In this document: positions 56,776 to 64,000 of the stretch, one piece after another | How the letters are laid out: each line of letters opens with the position of its first letter | How positions within the stretch are numbered: the stretch's first letter is position 1 | Source of the DNA: Gambelia wislizenii | Lineage: Eukaryota > Chordata > Lepidosauria > Squamata > Crotaphytidae | NCBI GenBank assembly: GCA_030847615.1 | Contig: JAUMIR010000004.1 | Coordinates: 79,391,001 to 79,455,000, forward strand | Direction of reading: 5' to 3' | Length of the DNA stretch: 64,000 nt | The notes under the pieces: model-generated | The model's input: only the letters and a program-made list of their open reading frames with translations | What the model was told of the DNA's origin: nothing | Database searches by the model: none | Position numbers and translations under genes: made by a program

Positions 56776-57147
56776 TTCTCCCCGTATTTGAACATCCCAT
56801 AGTGTCATGAAGAAATTGTTCAATGTAAAAAAAAAAAAACATGTTTTTTGCACAAAAATCCTGTTTTTTACACATACAAAAATGTTTCCTCCACACAAAA
56901 CAGTCCTTTTTGTACAGAAAACAGTGTTTTCCCATGCAGAATAATTCCTCCACAGCATTTTGGGACATTTGAATACTGCAAGAAAATTGTGCAACATTCT
57001 TGCTCATGTATTCTTCCCATCAAGGTTTTTGGACCAGGAAACAAATAATAGCTAATATTCTTTCCACCTCTAAATCGGTGCACAAGAAGTGGTGGATTTC
57101 ATGTGAGCAGCATAAGTCACACCGCATGAAATTGTAATAGTCACCTA
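56776..57147. other. Unassigned sequence
   Basis: An A-rich tract (56826-56840) and repeated ACAAAA-type wording explain the cysteine/phenylalanine-rich frames. No gene. Confidence 0.4.
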
Positions 57148-57717
57148 GGGCTCATCTACACAAGCCAGGATATGTCACTCCTCACCAGAGTATCTTGGCT
57201 TCAGAACTGGCCCATTCTTCCCCATTACTTGTACAGAACAGGCCAGAGTCCAAAAGATGCACGCTAACCCATCCCTGCAGCCACTGCCACCATTTACCTC
57301 ACTGTCTTGGAAGCCAGGAAGAGGACCCACAACATGTGACCAAGGCCCCCTGCATGTGATCAGCCTTGGTCACATACTGAGGGACTCCTTCCTGGCTTCT
57401 GGGACAGCCAGGGAGATGGTGGTGGTAATGGTGGTGGTGGTAGCAGCAGCAGCAAGGTCTGGCCTGCAGCGACAGGGTCCTGTGGACACATGGAGCCCAA
57501 TTCATCATGTTCTGGCAATAACACAGTAAACCAGGTATTTTTAAAAACACCTTATTGAATCCTACACTGCCTCCCCTCCCCCTGTCTTAGCCCCATATCT
57601 GCCCCAGGGGTGGTGAGTACTGCCTAGGGCAGAATAGAGCAAATGCCCTGAATCATATGGACTGTAGGGCTCTGAGACACGGGTAAGATGGGGTATTTAG
57701 CCCATGTAGAGAAGCCC
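57148..57717. repeat. GGGC-ended MITE (copy 5)
   Basis: Left end GGGCTCATCTACACAAGCC, right end from the other side GGGCTTCTCTACATGGGC. It is in the opposite sense to the copy at 30988. The inner palindrome around TGACCAAGGC and GCCTTGGTCA is at 57336-57374. A GGT run lies at 57417-57441. Confidence 0.8.
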
Positions 57718-58489
57718 CTGGTCTATGTGTGGTTTGGTGAAGTGGACTGATCAGAGAAGCATTTCTTGTCACTTTACAGGTATCCCTTTGTGCACTGACC
57801 ATTGTACCTGACATGGTATAGGAATGAAAGGTATTGGGCTTATTTTGAAGCTGGAACAAGAAGCATACCTGCTGCTTTGGTACTAGAATGGCTTGCTTGT
57901 ACTGATCAATATACTGTTTCATTGTAAACTTTGCTTTGTCGTCACAATGTCACAGGGATGCATCCTTAAGTGGGAAATCAACTTGAGGTTACTTTGTACT
58001 TACCTGTTTACCAAACAATGTGGTAGCTTGTGCCCCACCAGTAGTACAATGATTTGTGGTTTGTCAGCTATGGTGAATACTTGCCTGCTCTGCTGGAGCA
58101 ATCTATAGGACTTTTTCTGAGTGTCCTTATATATCTCTCAACCTCCCTATTGCATGTAGCCAATGAGATGTGATGTTTCAATATTTGTACCCAAGATAGT
58201 CTGAAAACTGAGCAAATTATGGATCTTGAAGAGGTGGCCTGCTGTCACTTTTCTCAAATGCATTTGAGATAAAATAAGAAAATGTCTAATTTAGGGATGA
58301 CAGTATTTGCTCAAGCAGTGGTGACTAATTCTACTTCTGAATAATGGCTACAGTCATCAGTAACAACTGAAAGATGCACTCTGTTGTGGAGATCACAGAA
58401 ATCAACACTGACTTCCACTCATGGAGAAGAAAGAAGGAGAGAAACATCCAAGACTGTTTGGTAAGATTGTCAGTTCAAGACAATCTCTA
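57718..58489. other. Unassigned sequence
   Basis: No gene or clear repeat is supported. Confidence 0.4.
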
Positions 58490-58945
58490 ATAAGATCACT
58501 TTGAATTCTGATCCTGTCCTCTAGGTTATAAGCTATCCCCACTAATTTGGTATCCTCTATTCATAGTCCAAGTCATTAATAAATATGCTGAACAACATGG
58601 TCCCAGGACCAAACCCTGAGGCATCCCACTAGTCACATCTCTCTAGAATGAAGAGGAACCATTTATGAGTGCTTCTTGGGTTCAGTCCTTCAACCAGTTA
58701 CAAATCCACCTAACAGTAGCACTTTCTAGCCCATAGTTGACCAGCTTGTCTGTAAAAATATCATGGGGAACCTTGTTGAAAGCTTTGCTGAAATCAAGAT
58801 ATACTACATCCACAGTATTCCCTAATCAACCAAGCTTGTAACTCTATGAAAAAAAGAGATAAGATTAGTTTGGCATGACTTGTTTTTGAGAAACCCATGC
58901 TAAATTACAGTAATCACGCCATTCCTTTCTAAGTGCTCACAGAGT

Positions 58946-59808
58946 GAAGTTGAAAGCTTTCACGGCCAGCATCCATAGATTTTCCTTTCCTTTTTTTTTT
59001 TCAGGCTGTGAGGCCATGTTCTAGAATAGTTTCTTTATGACATTTCGCCTGCATCTGTGGCTGCCATCCTCAGAGAATGGTTGGGTAGGTGTGTGTGTGG
59101 AGTTTTTGTGTTGTGAACCCCTTTTGGGGAGTATATGTAAATTTGTGTAATTGAATGGTTAGTTTCTGGGTACAGAAATGCAAGGCTCATTAGTGTCTGT
59201 TTGGCTAATGGTTGGTTGATGGTCCATTATCTGCTGGGAATCCCCCTGTCCCTGGGTGGAATTATTTTGTAAGTGTTGAGTTTTGATTCTATTGTATGTC
59301 AAAACCAGGAGCCAGATTTTGTTTACTTTTAAGGTTTCTTCTTTCCTGTTACAGTTGTCCAGGTGTTTGTGGATTTCAATAGCTTCTCTGTGCATTCTGA
59401 CATGATAGTTGTTGGCCTGGTCTAGAATTTCCATGTTTTCAAATAGCATTTTGTGTCCAGGTTGCTTTATAGCATGTTCAGCTACTGCTGATTTTTCTGG
59501 CTGTTCCTGTCTAAAGTGTCTCTCATATTCCTTGATTCGTGTTTGCACACTGTGTTTTGTGGTCCCTATGTAAACTTGTCCACAGCTGTATGGTATGCGG
59601 TAAACGCCTGCAGCTGTGAGAGGGTCTCTTTTGTCCTTTGCTGAGTGTAGCATTTCACAGCACAGCACAGCACATAAACCCCAGACACACTCCTACCCAA
59701 CCATTCTCTGAGGATGCCAGCCACAGATGCAGGCAAAATGTCAGAAAGAAACTATTCCAGAACATGGCCTCACAGCCCGGGGAGGAAAAAAAACCCAAGG
59801 AAAATCTA
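58946..59808 (-). mobile_element. Penelope-like element, truncated
   Basis: A unit of about 860 bases bounded by imperfect inverted copies of roughly 95 bases (59005-59095 and 59684-59780), both containing AACCATTCTCTGAGGATG on one strand. It splits CR1 copy 5 with a target duplication of TGCTCACAGAGT (58934-58945) and TGCTCAGAGT (59809-59818). Only the C-terminal endonuclease part is left. The reverse transcriptase is gone. Confidence 0.75.
59159..59668 (-). CDS. Penelope-like GIY-YIG endonuclease domain, 169 codons
   Basis: Penelope-like elements encode a reverse transcriptase followed by a GIY-YIG endonuclease that nicks the target. The frame here contains the nuclease: GVYRIPYSCGQVYIG (residues about 21-35) has the GIY and YIG halves. 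TRIKEYERHF (about 43-52) carries the usual catalytic Arg, and HREAIEIHKH (about 94-103) the catalytic Glu. The conserved AVAEHA.. and GHKMLFEN blocks lie between. The frame is unbroken, with a likely artificial start since the polymerase is missing. The stop at 59159 may be natural. No function for the host is expected. Confidence 0.8.
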   Translation of the reverse strand: MLCCEMLHSAKDKRDPLTAAGVYRIPYSCGQVYIGTTKHSVQTRIKEYERHFRQEQPEKSAVAEHAIKQPGHKMLFENMEILDQANNYHVRMHREAIEIHKHLDNCNRKEETLKVNKIWLLVLTYNRIKTQHLQNNSTQGQGDSQQIMDHQPTISQTDTNEPCISVPRN

Positions 59809-61003
59809 TGCTCAGAGTATTTGTTTAATGATCTGCTCTAGAATATTTCCTAGTACTGATGTCAATTCAACCAGGTGATAGTTGTTTGGATCCTCTTTTT
59901 CGCCCTTTTTGAAGATGGAGACATTTGCCCTCCTCCAGATTGCTGGAACCTCCCCTGTTCTCCAAGAATTCTCAGGCTATTGGCAGTGGTTCAGAGATTA
60001 CATCTGCAAATTCCTTCAGTACAGATGGATGTACTTTGGATGTCATTTGGCCCCAGAGACTTGAATTCATACTGTGTAGCTAGGTATTCCCTTACTACTT
60101 CGTTACCTATGCTAGGCTACACACCCCTTCCTGCATCATTTGCTTTTGTTTTCACCAGGTTCAGCACTGTTTTTCTTTTGAGAGAAGACCAAGGCAAAGA
60201 AGGTGTTGAGCAGTTCTGTCTTTTCCCTGTCCCCTATTAGCATTTCACCATATTCTCTTTGCAATGGCTCTACTGTTTCATTGTTCTTTCTCTTGCTCCA
60301 AACATAACCCCCCCAGAAACCTCTTGAGAAAACCTGAGCTCATTCTTCTGACTTTCTCCCTGCACTGGCTACATGTCTGTATTCCTCTTTGCTGATTTCC
60401 ACCTTCCTTCTTCCATTTCTTGTACATGTCTCTTTTGAGTCTCAGCTCACCCTGGTTTCTTCCATCACTGTCCATGTTTCTTACTCATTCAAATTGTCTG
60501 CAATTGTGACATCAATATATTGCCTTTAAGAAGTTCCCATCCATCCAGAACTTCCTTCTATTTTGAGTATTTCTGACCATGGGATCGCACACAATACTTC
60601 TCTTAGCTTATTCAAGTCAGTTCTCTAAAAGTCTAGAGTATGTGTTTGACTACCTTTGGCTGCCATTTTCCTCTGTATAACAAATCCCAGAAGAACATGG
60701 TCACTCCGACCCAAGGATCCCATACTTCCACCTCATTGACCAATTCATCACTGTTGGCTAGGTTCAAGTGCAAAGTAGCTGATCCTTTCCTTGCCTCCTC
60801 ACCTTTTCAACAATGATATTGTCTGTAAAGCAAATTTGTGAGGAATTTGTTGGATCTTACATTCTTTGCAGAGTGTGACTTCCAACAAATATCAGGAAGG
60901 TTGAAATCTCCCATTACTACTACCTCTTTCCTTTTTTTAATGTGGTCATATGCTCCAGGAAGGCATCATCCAAATCTTCAGTCTGGCTTGGACATCTATA
61001 GTG

Positions 61004-61025
61004 GACACACACACACACACACACA
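61004..61025. repeat. (CA)n microsatellite
   Basis: Short uninterrupted CA run within the CR1 endonuclease region. Confidence 0.9.
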
Positions 61026-61082
61026 ATGATGTCACTATTGAATCCCTCTCCTTTAATTTTCACCCAGATTTTCTTAACCTGG

Positions 61083-61097
61083 TTTTTATTTATTTAT

Positions 61098-61128
<31 letters not shown>

Positions 61129-61180
61129 TACCCCGCTTTTCAACCACAAGGCTATCAGAGCGGCTTACAAATTGTTTTAA
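61083..61180 (-). repeat. (TTTA)n(GTTA)n tract with L2-like end
   Basis: TTTATTTATTTA passes into GTTA repeats (61100-61127), then ACCCCGCTTTTCAACC and GAGCGGCTTACAAATTG. This is the minus-strand form of an L2-type 3' end with its tetranucleotide tail, inserted in CR1. Confidence 0.6.
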
Positions 61181-61633
61181 GCAATAGCAATTTACACATC
61201 TACACTGCAAGAAGCAGCTTCCAATGTGTGTTAGCTAATTGCCCCCACATGACATCCTTTATATCATGCATCTCCTCACAGATGTACACATCCCTGACAT
61301 ATAATGCTATCCTCCTCCTTTTCTGTTTGGCCTATTCCTATGGAATAGAGTATACCCCTCTATTACTGTATTTTAATCATTTGATTCATCTCACCAGGTT
61401 TCAGTGATGCCTATTAAGTTGTATTTGCCTTCCTGTGCTAAGAGTTAAAAATTATCGTATTTGTTTCCCATGCTCTATGCATTAGCGTAGGGGCTTTCTC
61501 TCCAGCTGCTTCCTTATTGTATTCTTCCTTTCATTCTTGGCTATTGGTCCAGTTCCTCCTGAATCATTAAAGTTTTTGTCCCCAGTACTTGGTGTTTCCC
61601 CATCTCCTGTAATATTCTCTCCCTTCCTCTTAT

Positions 61634-61873
61634 GTTGTTTGTTGTTGTGTGCCTACAAGTTGTTTCCAACTTATGGCAACTCTTAAGGTAAACCTATCAC
61701 AAAGTTTTCTTGGCAAGATTTGTTCAGAGAAGGTTTGCCAATGCCCTCTTCTGGGGCTGAGAGACTGTGACTTGCCCAATGTCACCCCGCGGGTTTTCAT
61801 GGCCAAGCAGGGATTTAGATCCTGGTCTCTAAAGTCATATTCCAGTGCTCAAACCATTATGCCACGCTGGCTC
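61634..61873 (-). mobile_element. Sauria-type SINE, minus strand, inside CR1 (copy 8)
   Basis: Tail TTGTTGTGTGCCTACAAGTT, body GGTTTTCTTGGCAAGATTTG and head complement TCAAACCATTATGCCACGCT. It separates the endonuclease and ORF1 parts of CR1 copy 5. Confidence 0.9.
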
Positions 61874-61879
61874 TCCTTC

Positions 61880-62105
61880 CCTTCATAACTCAATTTAAAC
61901 CCATTCTGATCAGATCTGTGAGTCTCTTAGCAAACAGCCATGAGGTGCTGCCCATCTCTTATCAGAAGCCCTTCCTCATGAATGTACAAACCATGGTCCA
62001 AGAAGCCAAACCTTTCCCGATGAGACCATCTGCAGAGAGCCAGTTGTTCACTTCCAGTATTCCTTCCCCTCTTCCTGGGCCATGCCCTTCAATATGAAGG
62101 AGTTA
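61880..62105 (-). pseudogene. CR1 ORF1 C-terminal remnant, esterase-like
   Basis: Minus-strand translation gives RFGFLDHGLYIHEEGLLI followed by RDGQHLMA. This matches the C-terminal part of the SGNH-type esterase domain in CR1 ORF1 proteins, where a DG.HL motif holds the catalytic Asp and His. Both residues are present. ORF1 proteins of CR1 bind RNA and membranes and are needed for movement. The N-terminal part and catalytic Ser region are not seen. Stops follow on both sides. Confidence 0.55.
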
Positions 62106-62110
62106 TAAAA

Positions 62111-63386
62111 TCACAACATGTGCCTCAGTGTCCTCCGGTTTCCTCCTCAGAGCTCTTGGAAGTAAGAATGCAGATTCACACCAAACTTAGAAGATGTAGA
62201 CATTCTTATTCTATAGTTACTTTCTTGTCCAAGGCAGCAGGACAACTATCCTTGCCTTTCTAAACACAAAATGGAAACCTATGGTAGACCATCTGTACTT
62301 ATTCCAGAATGTTCTAACAAAACCGGTCTGGGTGAAGGAGCTGATTAGCCACAGACATTATGCACTCTTGGGCCAGAGCTTGGAAATGCTACATTTTTCC
62401 CAGAATTGCCCAGTCAGCATGGCCACTGGATATTCTAATCCAAAAGTAATTTTTCCAAGCTCTGCACTGATCTTGGCAGCTAAGCTAGGCATACTCATAG
62501 ACTTATGCTCTCTGTGGTTCTTGGCAGTCCAGGATATCAGTTTAGAGGTTTTATAGCAACCAGTGCTAATAGGAAATCATCAGACTAGTGCCAAATTTGC
62601 TAATCTTTTCTCCCAGATGTTTTAGCACCATTGGAGCAGGAGGCACAGACCGTAGCACATTAGCTCTTCCACTATCCAAAAGGTGTTGATTTGGTATAGG
62701 TAAGTATGACTACTTGTGTGCATATGGAGCTGCTTCCCACAAAATGTTTCCTCCCACAGTCATTTTCTACTACAGTACTTAGTCATCCCAATCAATGAAA
62801 CCAAAGATGAAGAACAAATATGACTTTCTTGCAATCAAAGGTTATTCATCAGTTAAGGACTGACAAATCATTGCCATGTTTATACCCAAATTAAGCCATG
62901 ATTAGAGGCAGATCATTTTAATTGTATACCAGTATATCATGCTGGCTCTGGACTAATATACTGACAAATATCAAATCAGATCTGAATATGGAGAAAAGTA
63001 AGAAAAGCAAATCAAATCAAATCTCATGTCTGTATTATATCATCAAGAAATTAGTGCTGAGGATTGTTTCATTTCTCAAAAAAAAAAAACACCCACCCAC
63101 CACACATCACTTCTAAATAACCATGTATCCTGCCAAAGGTGTGGCAAAAGTGTGTGGCAGCAATTAAACATCTGGCTTTGATATAATAAATGTAAACTTA
63201 GATTTGCATATTAATATAATCTCAGTACAAGACAGAAAACACAGGAAATTTTTTTCCTCAAGTGTGGAATAACCTTTAGTTTAACAAACCAATATTATCA
63301 TGAAAAAGGGGGGGGGAGAGAGAGAGGGGTGACAGAACCCTTAAGACCAGCTAGTTTTTATTTTTGTGTGATATGATGTGATCAGT
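62111..63386. other. Unassigned sequence
   Basis: No gene is supported. A short repeat of the type at 48180 is at about 62390-62465, and an A run at 63079-63090. Confidence 0.4.
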
Positions 63387-63920
63387 GGGTTGTCTACATG
63401 GACAATATGCCCTGTCTTGCCCCCATCTAAGAGCCCTGCAGTCCTGGCAACGCAATGCATTTGCCCCATTCTGCCCCTGGGCAGTCCTCATCATCTCCGA
63501 GACAGATACAGGACTGGGATGAGGGAAGATGGGGGTAGGGCCCAATACAACATTTTAGAACAATACTTGTTTTACTCTGTTTCCACCAGGAGGAAATGGA
63601 TCTGGCCCCAATGTGTCTGCAGGAGCTCATCCAAGCAGGCTGGCCATAGCTGCTGCCACCATATCCTGGACTAACCAAAAAGGCAGGAAGGGGTTCCATA
63701 GCATGTCACCAAGGCTGGTCACATGCAGGAGGCCTTGCTCATATGTTGCTGGCCCTCTTCCTACCTTCTGAGACAGCAAAGGAAATGGCAGTGGCAGTGA
63801 TGGCTGCAGAGACGGGCCAACGTGCCCATCAGGACTTCCTCCCATTCCGTGGAAGGAACAGGGGAACAACAAAGAGCCTGATCTGTGGCAAGGATACTCC
63901 TGGTTTGTGTAGATGAGCCC
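63387..63920. repeat. GGGC-ended MITE (copy 6)
   Basis: Left end GGGTTGTCTACATGGACAAT, right end from the other side GGGCTCATCTACACAAACC. Same sense as the copy at 30988, with AAGAGCCCTGCAGTCCTGGC, GTCACCAAGGCTGGTCACAT and the CAAGGATACTCCTGGTTTG end. Confidence 0.8.
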
Positions 63921-64000
63921 TGGGAGAGTTTTGAACCCAGGGAAACTGGCTTTTGCTAAGCAGATTTATTGCTTCCACAGATCAACACTAACTGGCAACT

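Larger units (their letters stand above)
58490..62110 (-). mobile_element. CR1 LINE, minus strand, near full length with nested insertions (copy 5)
   Basis: CR1 pieces lie at 58490-58945, 59809-61082, about 61200-61633 and 61874-62110. In minus-strand order they are the end of ORF1, the ORF2 endonuclease (with the GITETW motif region encoded at about 61395-61415), the linker and the reverse transcriptase. The insertions are a SINE, a short L2-like tract and a Penelope-like element. The reverse transcriptase end and 3' region are missing beyond 58490. All coding parts are degraded. Confidence 0.8.

Noticed and set aside
56480..57083. Cys/Phe-rich minus-strand frames (up to 175 codons)
   Set aside because: They come from A-rich, ACAAAA-type sequence next to a SINE. 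The longest frame crosses the SINE.

Overview
The window looks like repeat-dense, gene-free DNA from a squamate reptile (lizard or snake; an iguanian-type lizard is my best guess). No host exon, tRNA or rRNA gene can be supported. The taxonomic call rests on the mixture of repeats: tRNA-headed SINEs of the Sauria type with a Bov-B-like tail, several CR1 and L2 LINEs, a Penelope-like element, mariner, pogo, hAT and Helitron DNA elements, a Ty1/copia element, and many palindromic MITEs with the core GGGATTTGTAGTTT. Nearly every long reading frame is a transposon fragment or falls inside a low-complexity array.

Layout. 1-10 kb: a mariner fragment, palindromic MITEs, a hAT MITE, and a Helitron filled with a minisatellite. 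10-14 kb: mostly unique sequence with one SINE and a possible conserved AT-rich block. 14.2-20.6 kb: two minus-strand CR1 LINEs, the first abutting an LTR-like unit. 21-26 kb: palindromic MITEs, a SINE and simple repeats. 26.4-32.6 kb: a very nested zone with a pogo-like element carrying a tandem array, CR1 interrupted by a MITE, a 351-bp foldback, an 837-bp hAT, and an L2 LINE hit by three DNA elements. 34-36 kb: a DNA element holding two tandem arrays inside L2, an AT tract and a CR1 3' end. 37-41 kb: a foldback and a mariner interrupted by a non-LTR fragment. 41.5-45.9 kb: a broken Ty1/copia element with LTR, primer-site, gag and integrase remnants, a duplicated pol segment and a possible minus-strand retroviral remnant. 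46-51.6 kb: a hAT inside a SINE, two pogo MITEs and a third mariner. 51.6-53.8 kb: repeat-poor. 53.8-54.1 kb: an almost perfect 331-bp palindrome. 54-64 kb: SINEs, MITEs and a nearly full-length CR1 (58.5-62.1 kb) invaded by a Penelope-like element, a short L2-like stretch and a SINE.

The most unusual signal is a set of foldback elements (28954-29304, 31664-31913, 37558-37939, 53814-54144). They share the end GGA(C/G)(A/T)TTTTCAGAC and some inner blocks but otherwise differ inside. The two cleanest copies have short target duplications, ACA and TGT(GT). Two other MITE families in the window have ends of a similar pattern, so one transposase source may have mobilised all of them. No transposase for them is present here.
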